This document shows, piece by piece, positions 35,460 to 45,337 of a stretch of DNA of 64,000 nt (positions are counted from its first letter, which is position 1; every line of letters starts with the position of its first letter). A program made the position numbers and the translations under genes. The notes beneath the pieces were generated by a model. It searched no databases and was not told where the DNA came from. It saw only the letters and a program-made list of their open reading frames with translations. The DNA comes from SZUA-36 sp963727635 (GTDB lineage Bacteria; Pseudomonadota; Gammaproteobacteria; Xanthomonadales; SZUA-36), in assembly GCA_963727635.1 (NCBI GenBank), contig CAVSHP010000025.1:62001-126000 (forward strand), written 5' to 3'.

Positions 35460-36408
35460 TCAGTCCATCGCTGTCGCGTTAACCTGGAGGCCAGGTGCGT
35501 TCTGCTCGATAAACTCGAGAATCAAGGCAGCGGTCTGCGCCGGCTTTTGCAGTTCGAGGTCATGAATTCCGTCCGCGAAAGTAGACCCGCTGGATGGCGG
35601 GAAGATGCTGTTTAAAAAAGACGATATTGCGATCGGTCATTTCTCGAAATTCGGACAGGTCCCCTGAAAGGTAAAGAACTGGCGTCTTGATGCTTTTTGC
35701 CTCCTCGGCAAAATCTTCGGCATCGTTCAGCGCACGCGCCAGGCTGAGCCAGGTTCGGCGCGAGGCGGCCTTGGCATTCCGGGCTACGATCTCGGTTATT
35801 TCCGCCTGATCCCCGGCGCTCAATTCGGCCCAGGATGGTCCCATGATGCCTTTGGCCATCGTTTTGTCAAACAGTCCCGAGCGAATAAAACCGATAATCG
35901 CATGACCGAGGAGCGGAAATCTGAGCCCTTGAATCAATCGTTTATAGGGGGTGTTTTTCGGCATGATGACGGCGCCCTCAATGCTGACGATCGAGATGAC
36001 CCGTTGCGGATACCTGGCGGCAATGTTGAGAGCGATCATTCCTCCGTAAGACACGCCAACCAGGTCGCAGCGCTCTATTTTCAATTCATCCATGAACGCC
36101 ACAATCTTGTCCGCCTGCTCGGCGACGGAATAGTCGAAGCCGGTGATGGGTCGCCCCGACTCACCGGTGCCAAAATTGTCAATGGCGATAAAGCGGTGGT
36201 GACCGAGAAGAAAAGGGAGCGTACGGTTCCATCCATCGTGGAGACTGAACAGACCGGGAATCAGGATGACCGGCGGGCCACTCCCGATTTCGACATAGTA
36301 AATGGCGGCGTCTTCGCTGGTGCCGGCCGTGTCCAGGACGTGCCCCGGGTTTGAAACTCCTGGGCTCGCGCAAGAGACACAGAGAAAGATGCTGAGGGCT
36401 AAAAGCAT
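35460..36408 (-). CDS. Alpha/beta hydrolase lipoprotein, frameshifted near its end
   Basis: From the ATG at 36408 the protein starts with a lipoprotein signal (MLLALSIFLCVSCASPG, lipobox ending in Cys). It has the oxyanion region VILIPGLFSLHDGW, the nucleophile elbow LVGVSYGGMIALNIA and the Asp region PVLYLSGDLSEF. The open frame ends at 35560 in RVYFRGRNS. Dropping one base near 35580 restores the expected finish, ADGIHDLELQKPAQTAALIL, with the catalytic His, and the gene then ends at 35460. An upstream in-frame extension to 36492 crosses a palindrome and is not credible. Substrate unknown. Confidence 0.75.
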
Positions 36409-36412
36409 GGAA

Positions 36413-36468
36413 AAATTTGGGATCAGGGTACAAACTTTCCTGAGAACGTTTACCCTGACCCCAAATTT
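36413..36468. repeat. 18-bp inverted repeat upstream of the hydrolase gene
   Basis: AAATTTGGGATCAGGGTA (36413-36430) and TACCCTGACCCCAAATTT (36451-36468) are inverted repeats with one mismatch and a 20-base loop. The loop and arms lie directly before the hydrolase start codon. GGGGTCAG-containing palindromes of this kind are often dispersed REP-like elements. Confidence 0.65.
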
Positions 36469-36526
36469 TCTCAAAGCACTGATGTCAGCCATACGGTTGA
36501 AACCTGTGTCTTGTGATGCAGCTAAT

Positions 36527-37069
36527 TTAGCGCACCTTCATATTGTCGATGACTTTAACAACACCTTCGGTCCTTTGCGTAGCAGCAACTGCAGCGTTAC
36601 GTGCTGCATTGGAATCAACGAAACCACCCAGGCTGACTTCACCCCGGTTGACTTCCACGTCGATTTGCAGTGAATGGGTGAGCGGTTCATCTATCAATGA
36701 TTTATTGACTCTGGCCTGAAGTACCTTGTCATCAATGTATTCACCGGTCCTGCGGTCGCCTTCTGACACCTTCAGGTTGTTTTTTACTGATGCGACATTC
36801 GATACGGATCTCGCGACCTCACCGGCCCGGTCCACCTGGGCTTGCGAATCAACAAAGCCGTTAAGCTGGACATGGTCGCGGTCAACCTCGACATCGATAT
36901 TCAGCCCATCTGTTACGGGGTCTGCCAGTAAAGCTGTTTTGGTTCGGGCAGCGATAGATGAATCATCAATATATTCACCCGCAGTGCGGCTCTTACCAGA
37001 CGTGGAGCAGGCGCCCAGTGCGGCAAATGCCAGCGTCAGGGTCATTACGATCGCGAATTTATTTTTCAC
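36527..37069 (-). CDS. BON-domain lipoprotein (OsmY-like)
   Basis: A 180-aa envelope protein. The GTG at 37069 has a GGAG ribosome-binding site eight bases upstream. A lipoprotein signal follows (KNKFAIVMTLTLAFAALGAC, lipid Cys before STSG). Two BON domains come next, each opening with GEYIDD: KTALLADPVTDGLNIDVEVD with VQLNGFVDSQAQVDRAGEVA, and VNKSLIDEPLTHSLQIDVEV with VSLGGFVDSNAARN. BON proteins bind the envelope and are often induced by osmotic or other stress. Single gene. Confidence 0.87.
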   Translation of the reverse strand: MKNKFAIVMTLTLAFAALGACSTSGKSRTAGEYIDDSSIAARTKTALLADPVTDGLNIDVEVDRDHVQLNGFVDSQAQVDRAGEVARSVSNVASVKNNLKVSEGDRRTGEYIDDKVLQARVNKSLIDEPLTHSLQIDVEVNRGEVSLGGFVDSNAARNAAVAATQRTEGVVKVIDNMKVR

Positions 37070-37552
37070 AGTTACACTCCTTATCCAACCATTAATAACA
37101 TGTGCAAATTGCACTCACCCCCAATTGCACGAAGAAGAGAACCACCGGCGGAATTAACCATACCGGTGGTCAAAGTTTGAACCCGTCATACAGCATCGCT
37201 CTTGGGGCTGAGCAGGCTATGGGGTTATAGTTCAACGGATCCAAAACCCTAATCTGACTTGACTGTATTTGAATTTAGAGGACTGAAAGTCACCTGTCTG
37301 TGCTATGGCGTACATAACTGCAGGTTGAACTGCAAACGGGCACAAAAAAAGTAAATGAAATGGGGTCAGAAAAAATGTCAGATTGCATGCTTTGAAACTC
37401 AAAAATTGACATGCCAGCGCTATCCGCTTGCAGAAACGGCGACTCGCGCAGCGCAAGGCTGCCATATAAACTATCGGGCACAGGTTTTTCCAATCTGACG
37501 AGGAAGTTGAAAAATGATCTGTTCAAGTTTCAAGGGCAGATACTTGCGCCCG
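37070..37552. other. Intergenic interval, no clear feature
   Basis: About 480 bases without a credible gene. It includes the divergent promoter region of the BON lipoprotein gene and a single ATGGGGTCAGAAAA stretch similar to the palindrome arms at 36.4 kb. ORFs on either strand here are short and lack family resemblance. Confidence 0.55.
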
Positions 37553-39009
37553 ATGCTGACTGTCAGGGTGAACGTACAGCGTTTAACAACCATTGGATTG
37601 CTGCTGATCCTGGCTTTGAGCCAGGACCTGCCGGCGAACCGGGTGAGCCACTGTACGACCTGGTGATTTTGCATGGTCGTCTTGTGGATCCTGCATCCGG
37701 TCTGGATGCGGTTCGTGCCGTGGGAATCACCGGCGGCACCATTCAGGTGATCAGTGAGGAACCGTTAAAAGGCCGGGAAACGCTGGATGCGAGCGGCATG
37801 GTGGTTGCGCCCGGGTTCATCGATCTGCACCAGCACGCGCAGGACCCGGCCGCCTACCAGGTCGAAGTGCTTGACGGCACCACCACCGCGCTGGAACTCG
37901 AGGGAGGCACCCTGGACATCGATCGCTGGTACGACGAACGCGCCGGTAATTCGATCATCAATCATGGCTGCAGTGTCGGTCATGGTGACGTCCGGATGAA
38001 AGTGATGCATGACCCGGGGCTGGATTCACCGATGGATGCGGCGAAATCGCGGGCAAGCACGCCCGGAGAGTTACAGGAGATCGTCGCATTGGTGGACCAT
38101 GGCTTGCAGCGCGGCGCCATCGCGGTCGGCATGCTGATCGAATTCACACCTGCTGCTACGCCCTGGGAAATACTGGAGGTTTTCAGTGTCGCGGCAAAAT
38201 ACGACGCCACTGTACACGTGCACATGCGCAGCCTGGATGAAGCCTATTACTTTCTCGAAACAGAGGAGGTCATCGGCGCGTCTGCAGCGACCGGCGCGTC
38301 TGCGCACATCGTCCATATCAACAGTTCTTTGGGCGAAGACACACCGCTTGGCCTGGACCTGATTCGCGGTGCGCGGGCACGTGGACTCGACATCACCACC
38401 GAGGTTTATCCGTACACAGCGTCAATGTCACCGATCGAGGCCGCGGATAATGATGATTGGCAATCCTGGTCCGACGCGAAATTCCAGCGCATGGAATGGG
38501 CGCTCACCGGAGAACGACTCAGCCGTGAGTCGTTCGCCGCCTTCCACGCGATCGGCGGGTATATCGTTGATTACAACAATACCGAAGAGATCATTACAGC
38601 GGCTGTGGCTGACCCGCTGCCAATGATCGCCAGCGATGGTATCCTCATCAACGGCATGGGGCATCCACGCGTCGCCGGCACTTTTGCACGCTTGCTTGGA
38701 CGCTACGTGCGTGAGCAGCACACGCTGACCCTGATGGATGCCTTAGGCAAGATCACCATTGAACCCGCGCGCCGCATGGAGCGCCGCGTGCCATCGATGG
38801 GCTTAAAGGGACGCCTGCAGGTCGGAGCCGATGCTGATATCGTGGTATTTGATGCGGCGACGATCATCGACCGTGCGACTTATCGTGAGCCGACATTGCC
38901 GCCTGCCGGACTTCGGGATGTGCTGGTAAACGGCGTGCTTGTCGTACAGGACGGGATGGTGAAAATGGGCAGGTTTCCCGGACGAGCGGTTAGAGCCCAG
39001 GTTCAATGA
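37553..39009 (+). CDS. Amidohydrolase of the N-acyl-D-amino-acid deacylase/dihydroorotase-like group, frameshifted near its start
   Basis: The body (from about 37650) is a metal-dependent amidohydrolase. It has LYDLVILHGRLVDPASGLDA, the metal motif VVAPGFIDLHQHAQDPAAY, VHVHMRSLDEAYYF, HIVHINSS, IASDGI with the catalytic Asp, and a C-terminal GRLQVGADADIVVFDAATI strand. Before that the frame is unconvincing. An ATG at 37553 in the next frame encodes a good signal peptide (MLTVRVNVQRLTTIGLLLIL, then ALSQDLPA) that leads straight into the domain if one base is removed near 37640. So it is probably a secreted enzyme with an indel. Substrate unknown. Confidence 0.75.
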
Positions 39010-39082
39010 TACCGCATTGGACGAAGCCCCAAATCACGATCAAGTTACAGATAGTCAGAACCCGCCATTACACCCCCGGATA

Positions 39083-41569
39083 TCAGTTACCTATTGGCGA
39101 CCCCGGTGGTGACGGAGGCGCCTGGACAGGCGTGATCCTGGTCGGGTCGTTCAGCATCGCCGAGATCGCGTGGCGGGCCTGTGCGTAAAACGCGGCCCAC
39201 TCCCCATCCAGTCCGGACAGGCTTTGCGCATCCAGCCACTGCTGCAGGTTCTGGACCGCCCAAAAGGCCTGTGCGCGGACCTGTGAGTCGGCTTTTGCAT
39301 CTGTGGCCATGGTCATCAGGCGGTTCAGGTACTGGTCAGCGGTCAGACGCTGTATGGCGCCTGGCACGGCATTACGGCGTTCTGCGTACCAGCTTGCCTC
39401 TCCCAGCGCCGACAGTACGGCTGCGAAATCGGGTAGCGATGATTTGCTCGTATGCTGGACATTCATGCGTGCGGCCCGCTGCTGATTCAGCAGCACGTCC
39501 ATGGTCAGGCTGACGGCGCTTGCGGCCGGGGACAATGGGTCAAAGGTGACACCGGTATCGCGGCTGAATGATTCCCTGCCGAGCGGATAACCGGGGGGCC
39601 GTGGCGGTATGATATCCACGAGCGTTTGCGGCAGCCTCAGCATGGCGGGATCGAGCGTATTGACCAGTGCTGCAATTGCTTCCTGTTGTTTTTTTGCATC
39701 GACCATCTCCGGCGCCGCTTGCCCGTCACCTCTCAAGGCGTAGGTAAAGTACTGTCCGCCTACGAGCTTTGCGACCGCCTGGACCTGGTAGCGGTGTAAC
39801 AGGTAGACGGGCACCAGCACTTCTTCGAGGCTCGCTAGTGGTTGTCCCGGCCTGATGTTATTTGCAGAAAAGTGCTCCAGTGCGTAAGCGCGAACCTTCA
39901 GCAGGCGGTCAAGCTCCGTGATGGCATCCGCGCCGTTGTCCCAGAGATTGCCGAGCGGGTTTGCAGTGCCGGGATCGCGCGAATCCTCGTCCGAGACGTA
40001 GTGCAGACCGGAAGCAATGGTATCGTCGAGGATTTTCTGCCGCTGCGCTGCCGCATCGACATTTGCGGGAAAGTCCTGGTAGGCATACAGCACCGTGCGT
40101 TTATCCCAGTCGCCGATGCCCACGGTGTAGGCGTCAGAAAAATCGAGACCGCCTTCAGCATTCAGCCGGACGAGCGGGAAGGGGTAGTCCATCACCGAGG
40201 ACCGGTTATCCACGCTGGCGGCAAAATTGTGTTCCATACCCAGCGTGTGCCCGACCTCGTGCGCGGCCAGTTGGCGTATACGTGCCAGCGACATTTCCAG
40301 CATCGTGTCGGGTACCTGGCCATCCACATAGGGCGCCAACAGACCTTCCGCGATCAGGTAATCCTGCCGCACACGCAGCGAACCCAGCGAGACATGGCCC
40401 TTCAAGATTTCTCCGCTACGCGGGTCAACGACCGAAAAGCCGTAAGACCACCCGCGCGTCGAGCGATGCACCCACTGAATAACGTTGTAGCGTACATCCA
40501 TGGGGTCGGCATCTTCCGGTAAAAGTTTGACCTGGAAGGCATTTTTGTATCCGGCGGCCTCGAATGCCTGGTTCCACCAAGTGGCGCCTTCCAGCAACGC
40601 GGAGCGGACCGGTTCCGGCACACCGGGGTCCAGGTAATAGACGATCGGTTCAACGGCCTCGCTGACTTTGTCCTCCGGATGGAGTTTTTTCAGGCGGTGA
40701 CGTACGCCAAACCGACCGCGGATGGATTCGCCGATTGGCACCGCGTAATCATAAAAGGCTTCGCCCCACGGTGAACCGATAATGCCTGCGCGTGGATCAT
40801 ACGGTAATGGTTCGTAGTCATCGTCCGGCAAACGGATGAACGAGTGGTGCAGGTGGACGGTTACGCTGTTCGTATCCGGCACCACGCTGGCGAGCAGATC
40901 ACTGACGGCATTGCCCTTGTCATCAAACTTCTGTTCGCCGGTATAGCTGACAACCGCCTCCACTTCCGTGTTGTCGGGGAAGGCCTTGGTACGTGGCAAA
41001 AAAATCGCGCTGCGGGTGGGATCCACCTTGTAACTGCCCTGTTGCGTCCGGCTGAGCCGCGTGGAAATTTCATGTGCATCGCGAAGAAAAAAATCGGTCG
41101 CGTCAACCAGCGCCGAACCAGCCGATTCTGCCACGACTTCAAAGCCCCAAACCACCGAACTGGCGAATGAGCTTTCGACTGCCGCCTGTTCTGCCGGGTC
41201 ATCCGAAACAGCCCTGAAACCGGTGTTTTTTTCAATCATCAGCACCTTGGGACCAGAACGGTAGAATTCGACCAGCCGTGTTCTGCCCAGTTGCCCACGG
41301 TCCAGACCCAGGTCATTGGAACCCACGCCACGAGCCAGCGACGACTGGTAGATGAACTCGTCGCCAATGTGGTCGATCTGCAAAAACAGCTGACCTTGGT
41401 GTTCATCCCAGTACAGATCGAAAAAACCATCCAAATGTTGCAGGTTTTTGACCTTTTCCTTGATGCTGCTGAGCGTAGCATCGCTCTTGGCTTCCGGCTT
41501 GGCGACCGCCATTTGAGAGAATGAAAAAAGGACAAAACAGGCGAAAAGCCAGAATTTGAATCGATACAT
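39083..41569 (-). CDS. Secreted zinc metalloprotease, DUF5117/DUF4953-type
   Basis: An 828-aa protein with a signal peptide (MYRFKFWLFACFVLFSFSQM, then AVAKPEA). The catalytic motif is H437-E-V-G-H441-T-L-G-M-E-H447, the exact HExxHxxGxxH of metzincin-type proteases. N-terminal DGFFDLYWDEHQGQLFLQID and C-terminal PPRPPGYPLGRESFSRDTG match the large zinc-dependent metalloprotease group carrying DUF5117 and DUF4953. Likely periplasmic or secreted. No frameshift. It lies downstream of, and on the same strand as, the acyl-chain operon but with a 128-base gap. Confidence 0.87.
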   Translation of the reverse strand: MYRFKFWLFACFVLFSFSQMAVAKPEAKSDATLSSIKEKVKNLQHLDGFFDLYWDEHQGQLFLQIDHIGDEFIYQSSLARGVGSNDLGLDRGQLGRTRLVEFYRSGPKVLMIEKNTGFRAVSDDPAEQAAVESSFASSVVWGFEVVAESAGSALVDATDFFLRDAHEISTRLSRTQQGSYKVDPTRSAIFLPRTKAFPDNTEVEAVVSYTGEQKFDDKGNAVSDLLASVVPDTNSVTVHLHHSFIRLPDDDYEPLPYDPRAGIIGSPWGEAFYDYAVPIGESIRGRFGVRHRLKKLHPEDKVSEAVEPIVYYLDPGVPEPVRSALLEGATWWNQAFEAAGYKNAFQVKLLPEDADPMDVRYNVIQWVHRSTRGWSYGFSVVDPRSGEILKGHVSLGSLRVRQDYLIAEGLLAPYVDGQVPDTMLEMSLARIRQLAAHEVGHTLGMEHNFAASVDNRSSVMDYPFPLVRLNAEGGLDFSDAYTVGIGDWDKRTVLYAYQDFPANVDAAAQRQKILDDTIASGLHYVSDEDSRDPGTANPLGNLWDNGADAITELDRLLKVRAYALEHFSANNIRPGQPLASLEEVLVPVYLLHRYQVQAVAKLVGGQYFTYALRGDGQAAPEMVDAKKQQEAIAALVNTLDPAMLRLPQTLVDIIPPRPPGYPLGRESFSRDTGVTFDPLSPAASAVSLTMDVLLNQQRAARMNVQHTSKSSLPDFAAVLSALGEASWYAERRNAVPGAIQRLTADQYLNRLMTMATDAKADSQVRAQAFWAVQNLQQWLDAQSLSGLDGEWAAFYAQARHAISAMLNDPTRITPVQAPPSPPGSPIGN

Positions 41570-41697
41570 TGTTTTCCAACCAGGCAGTCAAATAATTTTT
41601 GTTGAAGCTATCTTATCCGAAAGCTGCGCCTAATGGTTCCCGCGTCCGGCAAAAAATTCCAACCACAGTGGTCCTGGCATTTTGATCCCTTGCCGGG

Positions 41698-42456
41698 TTA
41701 CAGGAAATTCAGCGGGACGGGATCATGGCTGACTAACGGCACCGTATTAAAGGCAATCACCTCGAAATCGCGCTTCGGCGAATTGACCGCTATGGCCAAG
41801 CGGTAGCGCCCGCTCATTGAAATGCGCCAGAACTGCCAATTGTCCGCATCGTCTTCAAGATCCGGATGCACCTGGAAACCGCTTAGCTGGTTTGCCTTGA
41901 ATTGAAAACTGAATTTACCCAGGGGCAGGGCAAGCCCCATGCCACGCGCCTTGATATAGGCTTCCTTCAGCGTCCAGTAATCGAAAAACCTCTGATATTG
42001 CTGTTCCGCTGGCAGTTTCCCGAGATCACTTATTTCCTGCTCTGAAAAATAGCTGGCGAGCCTGTTGAATGCAGCGCGCGTGGTGCGTTGGGTATCTTCA
42101 ACATCCACGCCGATGTCAACACCGCGCGCCATTCCGCATATGATCAGACCCTTCGCATGGGAAAGATTGAAACGGGTGGTCAGTTTAAGCTTCGGGTGAC
42201 TGACCTGCGGCTTGCCATAACTGTTTTTTGAAAATTTCCACTTGTCAGGTTCAACCGGGTAATAGCGGGAAAGACTGGTACGTATCAGCGCCCGGGTCAA
42301 CAGGTATTGATGGCGGTGGCCGACAAAATAAAGACGGGACATCTGTTCCATTTCTTCTTCCGTCAGCAGGGATTGGTAGCGGAGCAACAGCGCGGGGTCT
42401 GTTATCTGTTCGGGAAAAGAAAAATAAAGGTGAACTTGATTGCTTTCCAGTTCCAT
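41698..42456 (-). CDS. Sfp-type 4'-phosphopantetheinyl transferase
   Basis: A 252-aa enzyme that transfers phosphopantetheine from CoA to carrier proteins. Motifs are FNLSHAKGLIICGMARGVDI followed by GVDVED (Mg-binding Asp-x-Glu) and FFDYWTLKEAYIKARGMGLA (the WxxKEAxxK signature). The start at 42456 (MELESNQVHLYFSF) suits the family better than 42501. It is the last gene of the minus-strand acyl-chain operon and presumably activates the ACP encoded at its head. Confidence 0.9.
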   Translation of the reverse strand: MELESNQVHLYFSFPEQITDPALLLRYQSLLTEEEMEQMSRLYFVGHRHQYLLTRALIRTSLSRYYPVEPDKWKFSKNSYGKPQVSHPKLKLTTRFNLSHAKGLIICGMARGVDIGVDVEDTQRTTRAAFNRLASYFSEQEISDLGKLPAEQQYQRFFDYWTLKEAYIKARGMGLALPLGKFSFQFKANQLSGFQVHPDLEDDADNWQFWRISMSGRYRLAIAVNSPKRDFEVIAFNTVPLVSHDPVPLNFL

Positions 42457-42526
42457 TTCGGTGCCGGTCCATACGGTTGAAATTAATCCGGCCGTGCCCA
42501 CCCGTTAATGCAACAGGGCCGTAAAA

Positions 42527-43444
42527 CTAACCCCAGCGGCGGTGCATCCACAGCCACTGCTCAGGATACTCCCGAACCCAGCCTTCCACCACTTTGGTCA
42601 CCAGTTCGGTGGTGCCGCGGATATCGACATCGCCGTTCTTATCCCTTGGCAGTTCCAGTTCATCGGTGATCTCGAGACGGAAACGGCCACCCGGCAAACG
42701 CACGCTGCGGGCGCCGTGCACCGGGCAATTATAGCGCCGTGCGAGCTTGGCCAGCAGGGTGTTGGTCGGGGCATCGCGGCCAAAGAACGGCACCATGATG
42801 CCGCGGCGGAATTTCTGGTCCACCAGCAGACCGACATGGTCACCGCGTTCCAGCGCGCTCATCAACTGGAATGACGCGCCGGCGCCCGAGGCGACCAGGT
42901 TCTTGCCAATCTCCTTGCGTGCATCGGCAACGTGTGAGGCCGCATACTTGTTGTTTGGTTGACGAAACAACGACTGGACGCTCAGGCCAAACTTCGCCGC
43001 GACTAACGGCAGCAGTTCAAAGTTGGCAATGTGACCGGTGAACACGATGGCGGGCAAGCCGTCGTCGCGCAGCTTGACGAACTGCTCGGCATTGCTGATT
43101 TCGATGCGTTCCGTTTCGATATGGTCTTCGTCAAGGTCGAAAATTTCATCCAGGTAGATGTATTCGAGCAGGGTCCGGGCGGTCTGCGCCCAACTGTCGC
43201 TGGCGAGTTTCCTGCGCTCCTCGAGGCTTTTTTCCGGGAAGGCGATGGCCAGGTTTTCCATCACCACCTTGTGACGCCAGATTTTCGGACCCAACCAGCG
43301 GGCAAACCCTTCAAACATCTTCGCCGCGGTGTCGACCGGGATCAGGCGAATGAGTTTCATCAACAGGAAAATGCTCTGTGCGACCAACCAGTCGCGCATG
43401 TTGAGCAGGGACTGCAGGATGCGGTAGCGCAGTGGCAGTTTCAT
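42527..43444 (-). CDS. Lipid A-type (LpxL/HtrB-like) lysophospholipid acyltransferase
   Basis: A 305-aa acyltransferase. It has a hydrophobic N-terminal anchor (LLNMRDWLVAQSIFLLMKLI), the catalytic HX4E motif VFTGHIANFELLPL, VGLLVDQKFRRGIMVPFFGR, and the closing YPEQWLWMHRRWG. The family moves acyl chains from ACP to lipid A or similar acceptors at the inner membrane. Being inside an operon for making an ACP-bound chain, it most likely attaches that special chain to a lipid or glycolipid (inference). No frameshift is seen here, unlike in the five genes upstream of it. Confidence 0.88.
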   Translation of the reverse strand: MKLPLRYRILQSLLNMRDWLVAQSIFLLMKLIRLIPVDTAAKMFEGFARWLGPKIWRHKVVMENLAIAFPEKSLEERRKLASDSWAQTARTLLEYIYLDEIFDLDEDHIETERIEISNAEQFVKLRDDGLPAIVFTGHIANFELLPLVAAKFGLSVQSLFRQPNNKYAASHVADARKEIGKNLVASGAGASFQLMSALERGDHVGLLVDQKFRRGIMVPFFGRDAPTNTLLAKLARRYNCPVHGARSVRLPGGRFRLEITDELELPRDKNGDVDIRGTTELVTKVVEGWVREYPEQWLWMHRRWG

Positions 43445-43490
43445 CGAACCCCCCGCTGGTTTCCCGGTAACTGCCGGATCCCGGTCATCC

Positions 43491-44519
43491 TCAGAGCGTG
43501 ACGATGATCTTGCCGAATACCTGGCGCTTTTCGAGCCGTTCCAGTCCTTTGCCGATCTGCTCCAGCGGAATCTCCAGGTCGATGACCGGTTTGACAATGC
43601 CGGCCGAGAGTTTCTGTAGCGCGTTTTCGATGTTGCGCAGGTTGCAGCCGAAACTGCCGATCAGGCGCAATTGCCGCTGAAACAGCTGGAATAGATTGAT
43701 CTCGGCCTTGATGCCGGTGGTCGAACCGCAGGTGACCAGGCGTCCGCCGATTTTCATCGAGAACATGCTGCCTTCCCAGGTGTCCACGCCGACGTGTTCA
43801 AAGACCACGTCAACGCCCTGTTTTTTCGTCAACTTGCGCAGACGTCCCTCAAAACGGTCGGTCTTGTAGTTGATGGCGAAGTCCGCACCCAGATCGAGTG
43901 CCTGTTGCGCCTTTTCATCGTTGCCGACGGTGGTGTAGACCGTGCAGCCAATGGCCTTGGCGAGCTGGATCGCGGCCGTGCCGATGCCGCTGCCGCCAGC
44001 GTGTACCAGGATGCTTTCACCCGGTTGCAGTTTGGCGTTGTCGAACAGCATGTGTTCAACGGTGCCAAAGGTGATCGGTGTGCAGGCCGCCGCGACCGGA
44101 TCGAGACCCTCTGGCGCCGGCACGAAACAGACGTGCAGGGAAATTCATCATCTCCTGGGCAAAACCGTCGATATGAAAGCCAAATACACCGTTGACGTTT
44201 TCGCAGAAATTATCACGGCCTTCCAGGCAGGGTTTGCAGCGTGCCACAGGTATTGGCGCCATATAGCGCCCCGAGTCTGGCCGACTTTCAGACCCTTGAC
44301 ATTTTTTCCCACCGCGATGATTTCACCGGATGCCTCGGCACCGACGGTGATCGGCAATTCGCGCTTGGCAAAGGCCATGCCGCGCCAGCCCCAGACATCG
44401 ATGTGGTTCAGCGCAACGGCGCATATCCGCACCTGGATTTCATCATCGCCCGGTGGTGGCGGGGCATCGACTTCGGTGATCCTCAGATCGCGTTCGCCAA
44501 AGTTTCTAAGTGCTCGCAT
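43491..44519 (-). CDS. Zinc-binding MDR-type alcohol dehydrogenase/quinone oxidoreductase, three frameshifts
   Basis: Reconstructed from three frames, about 342 codons. The GroES-like start is VDAPPPPGDDEIQVRICAVA and VGAEASGEIIAVGKNVKGL. After an indel near 44270 comes GALYGANTCGT, then KPCLEGRDNFCENVNGVFGF with the structural-zinc cysteines. After another near 44135, VPAPEGLDPVAAACTPITFG and the nucleotide motif VHAGGSGIGTAAIQLAKAIG. The MDR superfamily reduces enones or oxidises alcohols with NAD(P). In this operon it could act as the enoyl reductase, but that is inference. Confidence 0.75.
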
Positions 44520-44549
44520 CGGTGTAGTCCGCCGTGTCGTGCATATGGG

Positions 44550-45327
44550 TTAATTCAGCGTTGTATCGAGCAGGCCGGCGGTAAGGCCGCCATCGATCGG
44601 AATGGATGCTCCCGGTGATGTAACCCGCAAGTGGTGAAAACAGGAAACTGGCCAGCGCGCCGACTTCTTCGGGTTGCGCAAAACGCCGCAGCGGGATCTG
44701 CTTTCCAGCTTCTCCCGATAATCGGCATAGGGCGCCATCAATTCGGTATCAACATAACCCGGTGCAATGTAGTTCGCCGTGACACCTTTGCGCGCCATTT
44801 CGACTGCCAGCGTTCTCATATAACTGAGCATCGCGCCCTTTGCTGGCGGCATAAATGGCATTGCCGGAAACGCCAATTTGCGAGGTGACCGAGCCGATCG
44901 TGACGATACGGCCGGCTTTGGCGCGCATCAGCGGTCTTGCGGCGGCGCCGGCCAGGCGGGTCATTGCCCAGAAATTGAGTTGGAAAAGCGCCTCGGCCTT
45001 GTCCTGGTCGGCCAGCGCTGCCAGCGTGTCGTAAGAACCGCCGGCGTTGTAGACCAGTCCGTACAGTGATTCGGTTTCGCTGATCTGCCGGGCAAATTGT
45101 TCCACCTGCTCGCGGTCGGAAATGTCAACCTGCAAGGCGCTGATCGATTGCTCGGGATAGCGTGGCCTGCAGTTCGTTGCTCAGCTTCGCCGGCCTCGGT
45201 CGGCCGAACCCCGGTAGGAAAACACGATATCGTAGCCATCCGCCGCCAGGGCGCGGACGATACCCAGGCCGATGCCCTTGGCTCCGCCTGCAACAAATAC
45301 CGTTTTTCCGCTGGCTGGATTTGTCAT
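44550..45327 (-). CDS. FabG-like 3-oxoacyl-ACP reductase, several frameshifts
   Basis: Starts at 45327 with MTNPASGKTVFVAGGAKGIG, the SDR dinucleotide motif. After indels near 45210 and 45155 the frame gives ALQVDISDREQVEQFARQIS and YGLVYNAGGSYDTLAAL. GRIVTIGSVTSQIG and YAASKG keep the catalytic Ser, Tyr and Lys. Further indels near 44845, 44705 and 44620 separate AMLSYMRTLAVEMARKGVTA, RRFAQPEEVGALASFLFSPL and the closing SIPIDGGLTAGLL. About 258 codons in total. All catalytic residues are kept, so it was, or is, a working ketoreductase. It begins ten bases after the KS stop codon. Confidence 0.75.
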
Positions 45328-45337
45328 CGGCAGGCTC

